A stretch of 64,000 nt of DNA from Spartinivicinus marinus (lineage in GTDB: Bacteria > Pseudomonadota > Gammaproteobacteria > Pseudomonadales > Zooshikellaceae): the NCBI RefSeq assembly GCF_026309355.1, contig NZ_JAPJZK010000001.1:5352501-5416500 (forward strand). The letters are read 5' to 3'. Under the pieces are notes generated by a model that saw only the letters and a program-made list of their open reading frames with translations, was not told the DNA's origin and did no database searches. A program made the translations under genes and the position numbers. Positions 54,791-63,096 of the stretch are shown here, piece by piece; within the stretch, counting starts at the first letter, position 1, and each line of letters opens with the position of its first letter.

Positions 54791-57652
54791 ATGAATAAAT
54801 TTGTGCTGCTTAGTGCTCTAGCAATATTAGGAGCATCAGGTTGCTCCAACTTATCATTTTTTACAGAGCAGGACTCTACGCCGATCATTGTCAGCCCTAG
54901 TGATGATCGAGCCTATCAAGTTTTAACATTAGCAAATGGAATTGAGGTTATTTTGGTATCTGACCCTCAATTAAAAAAGTCGGCGACTGCCTTAAGTGTT
55001 GGAGTTGGGTCAATTCAAGATCCTATGTCTCAACAAGGGCTGGCCCATTTTCTAGAGCATATGTTATTTCTGGGGACAGAACGCTATCCTGATACCAAAG
55101 GCTATTCGGAATTCATGACCAAACATGGTGGTGCACACAATGCCTATACAGGGCTTGATATCACCAACTATATGTTTCAAATAAATAATGATGTTTACGA
55201 CCAAGCGTTGGATCGCTTTTCAGACTTTTTTAAAAATCCTAAGCTATACCCTGAATATGTAGAGAAAGAAAAGAATGCAGTGAATGCTGAATGGTCAATG
55301 TCTCGCGAAAATGACTATGCTGGTCAATTTAAGTTATCACGCAATATTTTGGGAGACCACCCAGCTAATCGTTTTTCCACGGGTAATTTAGAAACACTTT
55401 CTAATAAGTCAGGGAGCAAGCTTCATCAGGAAATGGTCGATTTTTATAACAAATACTATTCTTCTAATATTATGAAAGTGGCTATGGTTTCTAACTTACC
55501 ATTAGCCGAGATGGCTCGTTTAGCCAAACAACATTTTAGTGGCATTAAAAACAAGCATATTGAGAAGCCAAAGGTAACCAAAACAGTTAATTTGCAACAG
55601 GCGGGTGGTAAGCAAATTTACTATCAAACCAATGAGGATGTGCGACAACTGATGCTTGATTTTACAATACGTAATAATCAAGCTGATTTTGCCAGTAAAC
55701 CGAATAAGTTTGTGACTTATTTGTTGGGCTCAGAAATGCCTGGTACCCCAGGTCAGTTGTTGAAGTCAAAAGGATGGGTTTCATCTTTTTATGCAGGCTC
55801 GTACCCCAGTAATTATGGTAATTATGGAAGCTTATCCATCAACATTGAGTTAACTCAAGCAGGGATGAAAAATCGGGATAAAATTGTTGCTATCGTTATG
55901 CAGTATATTGACTTAGTCAAGCAACAAGGAGTCAATGAAAAGTATTTTCAGGAAATTAAAACATCGTTAGATAATAAGTTTAGGTTTCTAGAAAAGTTTG
56001 ATGATTTCATGTATGCGGCGTTTCTTGCAGAAGATATGCAAAACTACCCTCTACAAAATGTGATTAATGCGCCGTACTATTATAAAGAATTTGATGAAAA
56101 TGCTATTAAGTCTGTTTTAAATCAGTTAACACCTGAAGCATTGAATGTGTGGTATATCAGTAAAAATGAAAAAACGGATAAGCAGCTACATTTTTATAAT
56201 GGTAAGTATAGAATTGAAAATATATCTGCTGAAACTATAGCGAGTTGGTACGATTCTACTTATATGAAGCTCAGCTTATCTTCCGTTAATCGAATGCTGC
56301 CTGAAACATTTGCTATTAAAACAGTCAGCAAAAATGATAAGCCAGAACTAGTAGTTGATAATCAAGGTATTAAAGTTTGGTATCTTCCAAGCCAAGCCTT
56401 TAAGGAACAGCCTAAAGGATCAATTGATATTTATTTTAATAGTTCGCTAGCTCACAATAATATCAAGTCTACTATCCTTTTATCTATCTGGTCTGATTTG
56501 TTTCAGCTTCAGCAAGGAGAGCTTATTGAAGAAGCGAACAAGGCAGGAATGCAAGTGTTTGTACACCCTGAAGCGGGTGGCCTACTATTATCAATCAGTG
56601 GTTTTACAGATAAACAAAAAGACCTGTTGAGTAAAGCACTAGAAAATATTCAGGTTGAGGTTGATGAACAACGCTTTTTACAAGCAGTTGATCGACTTAC
56701 TCGAGAAGTTGAAAATGAGAAAAAACAACTTTCCGTCAGCCAGGCCTTTAATGCATTTAGCCAACTGATTACAAAAGATTCCTGGGATAAACAAGAGTAT
56801 CTTCAGGTTGCATCGAAGCTGACAAGTAAGGATTTACGAAGCTTCATTAAACAGTTACTCAGTCAAAACCAGGTAAGAGTGTTTGCTTTTGGTAACTACG
56901 ATAGTCAAGATATTAACGAGATGGCTGCAAAGTTGGAGCGCCTATTACCTGATAACCATAAGGTTACAGAATATACGCGTAACAAATCCTGGGAACCTAA
57001 GGAAGGGCAACTATTTGTTGTGAAAAAAGACATTGAAGTTAATGATGTTGCAATCGTTGATTTACAGTCACATTCTGAACCAGGGTTGAAACAGCAAGCC
57101 AGAGCGAAAGTACTAATTGATCATTTTGCAAACTATGTTTTTGATAAATTACGTACTGAGGAACAACTTGCCTATGCTGTGGGAGCCATTGCCCCCACTA
57201 TTGATGAATATGCAAGTGTGGGGTTGTATATTCAAACACCCGTCAAGGGACCAAAAGCCATTCAGTCAAGGCTTGATCAGTTAAAGCTTGAGTATCAGCA
57301 AGTGTTGAATAAGTTACCCGAGGCGACTTTTAAGCAGCTTAAAACCAGTGTGTTAGTGGCACTGAAAGAAAAACCAAAAAACTTGAGCGATGAAGTTAGC
57401 CCATTTATCAGTGACTGGTATGATGAAAATTATCAGTTTAACACTAAAGCTCAACTGATTGCTGAGATAGAAAAGGTAACCTTAGGTGATATCAAACGTT
57501 TTTACGCAGAGACTATGGGTAATCCAAATGCGCCACGTTTGAATATTCAGATGAGGGGTAAAAAGTTTGCTGATCAACCATTTGCCAGCTTTAAAAACCA
57601 AACGGAAGTAAAAAGCCTGTCAACATTTCACAAAATGATTTCTTATCAATAA
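54791..57652 (+). CDS. M16 family zinc protease, pitrilysin-like lipoprotein
   Basis: 953 residues. The leader MNKFVLLSALAILGASGCSN ends in a lipobox (ASGC). The inverted zinc site H86-F-L-E-H90 (AHFLEHMLFLGTERYPD) and the following KHGGAHNAYTGLDITNYMF are characteristic of insulysin/pitrilysin. The fourfold domain plan is full length (E. coli PtrA has about 960 residues). It would degrade small peptides in the periplasm, lipid-anchored here instead of soluble. The glutamate ligand is in NAVNAEWSMSRENDY. Transcribed alone. Confidence 0.93.
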   Translation: MNKFVLLSALAILGASGCSNLSFFTEQDSTPIIVSPSDDRAYQVLTLANGIEVILVSDPQLKKSATALSVGVGSIQDPMSQQGLAHFLEHMLFLGTERYPDTKGYSEFMTKHGGAHNAYTGLDITNYMFQINNDVYDQALDRFSDFFKNPKLYPEYVEKEKNAVNAEWSMSRENDYAGQFKLSRNILGDHPANRFSTGNLETLSNKSGSKLHQEMVDFYNKYYSSNIMKVAMVSNLPLAEMARLAKQHFSGIKNKHIEKPKVTKTVNLQQAGGKQIYYQTNEDVRQLMLDFTIRNNQADFASKPNKFVTYLLGSEMPGTPGQLLKSKGWVSSFYAGSYPSNYGNYGSLSINIELTQAGMKNRDKIVAIVMQYIDLVKQQGVNEKYFQEIKTSLDNKFRFLEKFDDFMYAAFLAEDMQNYPLQNVINAPYYYKEFDENAIKSVLNQLTPEALNVWYISKNEKTDKQLHFYNGKYRIENISAETIASWYDSTYMKLSLSSVNRMLPETFAIKTVSKNDKPELVVDNQGIKVWYLPSQAFKEQPKGSIDIYFNSSLAHNNIKSTILLSIWSDLFQLQQGELIEEANKAGMQVFVHPEAGGLLLSISGFTDKQKDLLSKALENIQVEVDEQRFLQAVDRLTREVENEKKQLSVSQAFNAFSQLITKDSWDKQEYLQVASKLTSKDLRSFIKQLLSQNQVRVFAFGNYDSQDINEMAAKLERLLPDNHKVTEYTRNKSWEPKEGQLFVVKKDIEVNDVAIVDLQSHSEPGLKQQARAKVLIDHFANYVFDKLRTEEQLAYAVGAIAPTIDEYASVGLYIQTPVKGPKAIQSRLDQLKLEYQQVLNKLPEATFKQLKTSVLVALKEKPKNLSDEVSPFISDWYDENYQFNTKAQLIAEIEKVTLGDIKRFYAETMGNPNAPRLNIQMRGKKFADQPFASFKNQTEVKSLSTFHKMISYQ

Positions 57653-57662
57653 GCCAGCGTTG

Positions 57663-57710
57663 CTTCTCTGGTTATCAGATGGGTATTATGCCTAATGATA
57701 ACTAGAGAAG
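57663..57710. terminator. Hairpin between the protease and carbonic anhydrase genes
   Basis: CTTCTCT-g-GTTATCA and TGATAAC-t-AGAGAAG make a 14-bp stem with one mismatch, between two convergent genes. No clear T-run. Confidence 0.5.
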
Positions 57711-57744
57711 GGCATATCCACTGCTGCAAGAGCTGTGGTCTAGG

Positions 57745-58554
57745 TTACTTCATATCGGACAACAGTTTAGGATTAGTGACCAGTTTTCTAACACCATGGG
57801 CGTGGTCTTCTTTGAAAACGTTATCCTTACACCATTCACCTAAACTATTGATGTCAATTTTTGTACACAATGGTCTGACACTCCAAGTAACCTGAAAGGG
57901 TGAGCAGACTTGTTCGGTAAACTGAGGACCGGTGGTAGAACCTAGAAACTCTACAGGTTTACCTGTATTGTCGGGTAAGGCCTTAGCTTGGTGATAGCCA
58001 TCCTCTATATTACCGCCATAAGCCAAGTCATTAAAATTGAGAACAGAAGAATCATTGACGACAGTAAATACCTGAGCTTCGACACGAAGATTTGGATTTG
58101 AGCACCCATCAGATAAGCACGAAGTTAATCCTTTGCCTGGTTTGACGTCACAGGAAGTATGTACCCAATGGACTTCAATGGTATTACCGGGTTTTAACCC
58201 TTTGCATACTTCATTTTTAGATAGCGTTAATTCTGCTGAGGAAAGTGATTGACTAGTATTACACTGATAACCGCCACCATGACCATGATCGCCTTCTCCT
58301 GCATATTTGGAAAAGTCCTTGGCTTTATGTTCAGCATTATGGTGAAAATGAATGTTGCATAGGTTCATGCTTGTGTAGTGGGGGGCTAAGCTAAAAATAC
58401 TTTTATTGTCGCCTGCAAGCTGGTCAATATCTCTTGGCGCTTGTGGGCCAAACCCTTCACAGGCTGGACCATTAGAATCACTGCTTGCTACCGCAGGGGA
58501 GCTGCTAACACTCATCAATAATGATAAAAGAAGTCGATGTTTAACTGAAATCAT
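57745..58554 (-). CDS. Delta-class carbonic anhydrase, exported
   Basis: 269 residues with a signal peptide (HRLLLSLLMSVSSSPAVAS). The mature protein has CEGFGPQAPRDI, FSLAPHYTSMNLCNIHFHHN, HWVHTSC, RVEAQVFTVVND and EDHAHGVRKLV. The His residues in CNIHFHHNAEH and the HWVHTSC motif are the likely zinc ligands. I recall bacterial homologues labelled delta-class carbonic anhydrase with just these motifs. It would interconvert CO2 and bicarbonate in the periplasm. Many cysteines, probably disulfide-bonded. Confidence 0.82.
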   Translation of the reverse strand: MISVKHRLLLSLLMSVSSSPAVASSDSNGPACEGFGPQAPRDIDQLAGDNKSIFSLAPHYTSMNLCNIHFHHNAEHKAKDFSKYAGEGDHGHGGGYQCNTSQSLSSAELTLSKNEVCKGLKPGNTIEVHWVHTSCDVKPGKGLTSCLSDGCSNPNLRVEAQVFTVVNDSSVLNFNDLAYGGNIEDGYHQAKALPDNTGKPVEFLGSTTGPQFTEQVCSPFQVTWSVRPLCTKIDINSLGEWCKDNVFKEDHAHGVRKLVTNPKLLSDMK

Positions 58555-58934
58555 TTATCTCTCTCCATAGTTTTTATAGCAAACCATCGCAACACAAGTA
58601 GTATTGGCTTATACAGGGTCATGATGAATTGTTATTGACCACTAAGCCTATTGTTGGTTGGGTTTTGTCTACCTTTATTACAGCTACTGTATTTATAGGC
58701 TTGATTACTAAGGAGTTCACATTAAGAAACCATGACAGATTGATATGACTCAAAAATTAACCTGCGTTTGTGCGATTATCAAATGAAATTTAGGTAAGAG
58801 AAGGGGAATAAAAATATTGAAACTCGTTTCAATAAATTAAAGGAAAAGTTTATCTCACACAATAAATAAAATGTCAGGTTTACTTTACTACTATTGCCAG
58901 AGGGTATTTTTGACAGTGCAAAGCAACTGTTTTA
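58555..58934. other. Gap between carbonic anhydrase and sulA
   Basis: No gene. Contains the promoter of the carbonic anhydrase and a palindrome listed as candidate PsrA site. Confidence 0.4.
58816..58833. promoter_or_regulatory. Candidate PsrA operator (palindrome)
   Basis: ATTGAAAC-TC-GTTTCAAT is a perfect 8-bp inverted repeat with 2-base spacer. The core GAAAC-N2-GTTTC fits the published PsrA pattern. It could control the carbonic anhydrase (about 260 bases downstream). Confidence 0.45.
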
Positions 58935-59393
58935 CTAGCGTTGTCTTATATTAATTACATGACAGTTACCTTCTTGTGCTGCAATATCTAAAGCCGCTAA
59001 GGTTGTCTCATCTAGCTCTGGTAGCCAACTGACGACAGTATGACTTTTACCAAGAGTGAGTGCCTGTAACGTCAAATCTTTTATAGAGCTTTCATTGCTG
59101 GCAGTAAGAAATAAGACCTGTTTATTATTAATATAGGCATCTTGAAGCCACTTTAAGGTCATGTTGCGATATTGTTTGGAACACACGACGGTTAACCAGC
59201 GTTGTTTTTCATGATGGCTCAACTGTGCCAGCATGGGTGGAATAAATGATGTCAGTGGAATACGGGCTGAGGATAAAATAATTTCTGTAATATGCGTAAA
59301 GCCATTGTGGTCTGTCGATAAAGGGAAGTGATGGGGTTGATTTGGCGTGCTATGGTTGGGTTTTGAATCATTGTCACTGCCATTAAACTCCAT
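58935..59393 (-). CDS. sulA: SulA-like SOS cell division inhibitor
   Basis: 152 residues. The C-terminal two thirds resemble Pseudomonas SulA: the part LTLGKSHTVVSWLPELDETT is the clearest match, with LSHHEKQRWLTVVCSKQYRN before it. SulA blocks FtsZ assembly after DNA damage. The position next to lexA is the same as in Pseudomonas. The first 40 residues are poorly conserved. Upstream, CTGTATGACTTGCAG (about 59494-59508, minus strand) is a SOS-box-like palindrome one base short of the 16-bp standard. Confidence 0.75.
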   Translation of the reverse strand: MEFNGSDNDSKPNHSTPNQPHHFPLSTDHNGFTHITEIILSSARIPLTSFIPPMLAQLSHHEKQRWLTVVCSKQYRNMTLKWLQDAYINNKQVLFLTASNESSIKDLTLQALTLGKSHTVVSWLPELDETTLAALDIAAQEGNCHVINIRQR

Positions 59394-59836
59394 GGGTATA
59401 TTTCCTATTTTATTGTTAAACGAATGACTTTAAAAGAAGGGCGTCAAGTGATGAGCGACAGCAGCATTCTTTATAAAATAAATAAAGATTGTTACTGCAA
59501 GTCATACAGTAACAGACTTGTCTCGTCTTTGATGGTAGTTAGCGACGATAACAACGTCTAAAAAGTCATTCGAAAAGAATATTGTCATGTTCGTTAGTTA
59601 CAGCTGCAGTGTATCACTGACAAAAAATCCATATCTTTGGCCTAATTCACTGTATTTACCATCTTGAGGGTAGATAGTGGATCAGAGTTGATAAAAAGAT
59701 GTAAAACTGCAAATTAAGTCGCTTTTTTAAGAAAAGGTAGTAGCTATTAGATAATTAATTTCCCCTTGGGTAATTTGGGGCATATATAGATGGCTACCCA
59801 GGGGACTAAGTTAAAATTTCAGCTTTCGTGTAAAGG
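59394..59836. other. Gap between sulA and lexA
   Basis: 443 bases without a gene. Contains only the imperfect SOS-box-like sequence before sulA mentioned there. Confidence 0.4.
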
Positions 59837-60433
59837 TTAGTGTCTAATCACCCCGACACTGATTCCTTCGATAGTAAAATTCTCGCTATGTAAGTTCACT
59901 TCGATAGTATTGAAATTACTATTTTCTGGATGCAATAAAACAACTTCTCCTTTTCGCTCAAATCGCTTAACGGTTACTTCATCATCAATTCTAGCAACGA
60001 CGATTTGACCATTATGTACATCAGTTGTTTTGTGAACGGCTAGTAAATCACCATCGAGAATGCCACAATCCTTCATGCTCATGCCTTTAACTGTTAAAAA
60101 GTAATCAGCACGAGGTTTAAAAAAACTACCTGGTATCTGGCAGTAGTTGTCTATGTTTTGTTCGGCTAAAATGGGGAAACCAGCTGCTACCTGGCCTACT
60201 ACAGGAATACCTTGTTGGGCGTCAGGGGGAATGCGAATACCTCGGGAGGTACCGGCAATAATTTCGATAGCACCTTTACGAGCAAGGGCTTTGAGGTGTT
60301 CTTCGGCAGCATTGACAGAACGAAATCCTAGTTGTCGAGCAATTTCGGCTCGAGTGGGAGGAAAGCCGGTTTCTTCAATATGGTCTTTAATAAATTGAAA
60401 AATTTCCGCCTGGCGAGCAGTTAATTTAGCCAT
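59837..60433 (-). CDS. lexA: SOS repressor LexA
   Basis: 198 residues. The winged helix-turn-helix ([18 protein letters not shown], then [17 protein letters not shown]) is followed by the self-cleavage domain. Cleavage site A84-G85 (in QVAAGFP), Ser119 (in GMSMKD) and Lys156 (in TVKRF) occupy the same numbers as in E. coli. Represses SOS genes until RecA triggers its self-cleavage. Two SOS boxes lie upstream, so it represses itself. Confidence 0.97.
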   Translation of the reverse strand: MAKLTARQAEIFQFIKDHIEETGFPPTRAEIARQLGFRSVNAAEEHLKALARKGAIEIIAGTSRGIRIPPDAQQGIPVVGQVAAGFPILAEQNIDNYCQIPGSFFKPRADYFLTVKGMSMKDCGILDGDLLAVHKTTDVHNGQIVVARIDDEVTVKRFERKGEVVLLHPENSNFNTIEVNLHSENFTIEGISVGVIRH

Positions 60434-60499
60434 TGAGATGGCTCCTTATACCTATTTGAATACTTGCTATTTTAATAAAATAACGGCTTTTTATAGCGG

Positions 60500-60515
60500 C
60501 TGTGGTTTTATACAG
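60500..60515. promoter_or_regulatory. SOS box 1 of lexA
   Basis: CTGTGGTTTTATACAG, a perfect CTGT-N8-ACAG site, 67 bases before the lexA start. Confidence 0.85.
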
Positions 60516-60518
60516 TTA

Positions 60519-60534
60519 CTGTGATTATATCCAG
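60519..60534. promoter_or_regulatory. SOS box 2 of lexA
   Basis: CTGTGATTATATCCAG, one base from the consensus, 3 bases beyond box 1. Tandem boxes are typical of lexA promoters. Confidence 0.75.
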
Positions 60535-60822
60535 TTTGGACTGACCTTCAACTGTTTTCAACTATTTCAGTCTTTTTTACGTGGTGTTTCCTTACTTAGC
60601 AGACGTTAATTTTACTTGCAGGAAAAAGTAAAGCCTGCTTGACTTGTATACGTATTAAACGTATGTTCAAAACGTTTGAAGATTACAACAGGCGGCTAAT
60701 ATAAAGCGAACATTTTATTAGTTGGCTTGCTGCTTGTATCTAAACTCAATTGGTCCTTAGCTTCCATGGGCACTCAAAATGGCCCAGAGAATCAAGGCTT
60801 TTTTAAGAAATGTTAATTGGCT
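60535..60822. other. Divergent promoter region lexA / psrA
   Basis: No gene; contains the candidate PsrA site (60666-60680) and the upstream parts of both promoters. Confidence 0.4.
60666..60680. promoter_or_regulatory. Candidate PsrA autoregulatory site
   Basis: TTCAAAACGTTTGAA is almost a perfect palindrome and resembles the PsrA pattern, though the two halves are closer than usual. It lies about 150 bases before psrA; PsrA is known to repress itself in Pseudomonas. Confidence 0.45.
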
Positions 60823-61479
60823 ATGGCGCAATCAGAAACTGTTGAACGAATACTAGATGCTGCAGAAGCGTTATTTGCAGAAAAGGGCTTTGCTGAAACA
60901 TCTCTGCGGACGATTACCAGTAAAGCAGGTGTTAACTTGGCAGCAGTTAATTACCATTTTGGTTCTAAAAAAGCATTGATTCAGGCCGTGTTTGCCCGGT
61001 TCCTAGAACCATTTTGCAAAAAACTTACCATTAGGCTCAACGAATTTGAAGCATCATTAGCAGCCCAGAAACCGACACCTGAGCAGCTACTCAATTTGCT
61101 ATTTCAACAGATATTATCTGTTGAAGCACGAGGAAAGAATGATCTTTCCGTATTTATGCGATTGTTGGGATTAGCATTTAGCCAGTCTCAAGGGCATTTG
61201 CGAAAATACCTTGAACAAGTCTATGGTGATGTATTTCGGCGCTTTGTGAGTTTAGTGGTGCAGGCGTCACCTGATTTACCGCCAGTAGAAATTTTCTGGC
61301 GGGTGAACTTTATGGTGGGATCTGTCGCATTTACCATGTCTGGTTTAGATGCGTTAAGAGACATTGCTGAAAGTGAGTATCATGAGCATACATCAGTTCC
61401 TGCAGTCATGAAGCGGCTAGTGCCCTTTTTAGCGCATGGCATGAAGGCTGAGTTGCCTGCAGCCAATCTAGAGGTTTAG
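60823..61479 (+). CDS. psrA: TetR-family fatty-acid-responsive regulator PsrA
   Basis: 218 residues. The TetR helix-turn-helix (ILDAAEALFAEKGFAETSLR, then ITSKAGVNLAAVNYHFGSKK) and the effector domain (LSVFMRLLGLAFSQSQGHLR) are very close to Pseudomonas PsrA. PsrA senses long-chain fatty acids and controls beta-oxidation and rpoS there. The neighbourhood (lexA, nagZ) is the same as in Pseudomonas. The ATG at 60823 is preferred to a TTG at 60817. Candidate PsrA sites are also present before fadD. Confidence 0.92.
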   Translation: MAQSETVERILDAAEALFAEKGFAETSLRTITSKAGVNLAAVNYHFGSKKALIQAVFARFLEPFCKKLTIRLNEFEASLAAQKPTPEQLLNLLFQQILSVEARGKNDLSVFMRLLGLAFSQSQGHLRKYLEQVYGDVFRRFVSLVVQASPDLPPVEIFWRVNFMVGSVAFTMSGLDALRDIAESEYHEHTSVPAVMKRLVPFLAHGMKAELPAANLEV

Positions 61480-61548
61480 TTAACTGCGCATAGATTAGTT
61501 AATATGTGGCTAGCTAAGGTATGACGCGTTAATGGGTAGCTAGTGAAT

Positions 61549-62037
61549 ATGCGTAAGCCTGTTATTTATGTCTCTATTGCTGAGCAAACACTTAGAGTAT
61601 GCGATGGCGATCGGTTAATTACTCGGTACTCAGTGTCTACTGCTGCCAAAGGGGCTGGTCAGTGTCAAGGGAGTTATCAAACACCCTTGGGGCGACATAT
61701 CATTCGAGCCAAAGTAGGGGGCAATTGCCCTCTAAATGCTGTCTTTGTAGGGCGACGTTTTACTGGTGAAATATATAACGAGACACTGGCCAGGCAATTT
61801 CCTAATCGTGATTGGATCTTGACTCGCATTTTATGGTTAAGTGGCCAGGAACCTGGTGTTAACCGGTTAGGAGAAGTCGACTCCATGCGACGTTATATTT
61901 ATATTCACGGCACGCCTGATAGTGAGCCAATGGGAATTCCAGCCTCTCACGGGTGTATTCGTATGCGAAATGATGAGGTTGTGGAGCTGTTCAGTAGCGT
62001 GCCCGTCTATACCCAGGTAATCATTGAAAACGAGTAG
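61549..62037 (+). CDS. L,D-transpeptidase (YkuD domain)
   Basis: 162 residues, almost only the catalytic domain. The site HGTPDSEPMGIPASHGCIRM with the catalytic Cys (SHGCIRM) and its His is intact. KPVIYVSIAEQTLRVCDGDR is the usual start. It would act on peptidoglycan cross-links, but no signal peptide is seen at the ATG at 61549 or a GTG at 61543, so it may be cytosolic or exported by an unseen route. It overlaps the upstream frame of nagZ and probably shares a transcript with it. Confidence 0.9.
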   Translation: MRKPVIYVSIAEQTLRVCDGDRLITRYSVSTAAKGAGQCQGSYQTPLGRHIIRAKVGGNCPLNAVFVGRRFTGEIYNETLARQFPNRDWILTRILWLSGQEPGVNRLGEVDSMRRYIYIHGTPDSEPMGIPASHGCIRMRNDEVVELFSSVPVYTQVIIENE

Positions 62038-62059
62038 TCGCAATCTATTGGTTAATCCT

Positions 62060-63067
62060 ATGTCAGGTAATGTCATTGTAGATTTAGCAGGAACGACAAT
62101 AACAGACGACGAGAGTCGGCTATTAGCGCAGCCTGCTGTTGCGGGAGTGATTTTATTTGCCCGTAATGTTGTTGATCGCCAGCAAGTGATACAACTGGTG
62201 CAGTCGATTAGAGCGGTACGGCAAGATTTATTAATTACCGTTGATCAAGAAGGTGGAAGGGTGCAGCGTCTAGTAACGGGCTACACTCAGTTACCCGCCC
62301 CCTGTCGGTTAGGTGAACTGTATCAATATGAACCTGAGCAAGCCAGCCAGTTAGCAGAAGACTTAGGATGGTTAATGGCCAGTGAGGTGATTGCATCAGG
62401 TATTGATTTAAGTTTTGCACCTGTATTGGATTTAGGCTTGCCCATTAGTCAAGTGATAGGCTCTCGTGCCTTTGCAGAGCAGCCCGAAATTGTTGCGACT
62501 TTAGCTCATCGTTATTGCTTAGGTATGAAGCAAGCGGGTATGGCGACCGTTGGTAAACATTTTCCAGGGCATGGCAGTGTGGCTGCTGATACTCATCATT
62601 CGATTGCTTGTGACGATCGCCCTTTTGCTGCGATTAAACAGGCGGATCTGCTGCCTTTTAATAGCTTAATTAAACAGCAGTTGTTAGATGGTATGATGCC
62701 AGCACATGTTTTATACCCACAAGTAGCGGCAGAGCCCGCTGGGTTTTCTCGTTATTGGTTGCAAGCGGTGTTGAGAGAATCATTAGGTTTTTCGGGAGTC
62801 ATTTTTAGTGATGACTTAACGATGCACGCTGCTAGTCAGGCAGGTGATTATCCCTCACGTGCGGTACAAGCACTAAACGCAGGATGTCAGTTATTATTGG
62901 TTTGTAATAATCCCGAAGGGGCGCAGGCCGTTGTCTCTGCATTAAATACCCACTCTGAAGCAGAGGTTAATATTGAGCAATTGAAGGGGCAAAGGAAACT
63001 TAGTTGGGCTGAGTTATTAGAGCATCCCCGTCGGTTAACAATACACTCTCAACTAGAAAACCTATAG
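62060..63067 (+). CDS. nagZ: Beta-N-acetylhexosaminidase NagZ
   Basis: 335 residues of glycoside hydrolase family 3. NVIVDLAGTTITDDESRLL is the start; VDQEGGRVQRL, the site TVGKHFPGHGSVAADTHHS with the flexible catalytic His-loop, MPAHVLYPQV and FSDDLTMHAA (the nucleophile Asp) follow. It removes GlcNAc from recycled muropeptides in the cytosol, a step in AmpC induction in other species. The ATG at 62060 is the correct start; a TTG at 62024 also lies in frame. Lies 22 bases after the L,D-transpeptidase. Confidence 0.96.
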   Translation: MSGNVIVDLAGTTITDDESRLLAQPAVAGVILFARNVVDRQQVIQLVQSIRAVRQDLLITVDQEGGRVQRLVTGYTQLPAPCRLGELYQYEPEQASQLAEDLGWLMASEVIASGIDLSFAPVLDLGLPISQVIGSRAFAEQPEIVATLAHRYCLGMKQAGMATVGKHFPGHGSVAADTHHSIACDDRPFAAIKQADLLPFNSLIKQQLLDGMMPAHVLYPQVAAEPAGFSRYWLQAVLRESLGFSGVIFSDDLTMHAASQAGDYPSRAVQALNAGCQLLLVCNNPEGAQAVVSALNTHSEAEVNIEQLKGQRKLSWAELLEHPRRLTIHSQLENL

Positions 63068-63096
63068 AAAGAGAAAGAAAACAAGGCTATTTGTTC

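Noticed and set aside
54658-54888. 76-codon minus-strand frame at the start of the M16 protease gene
   Set aside because: Runs antisense through the lipoprotein leader; a shadow.
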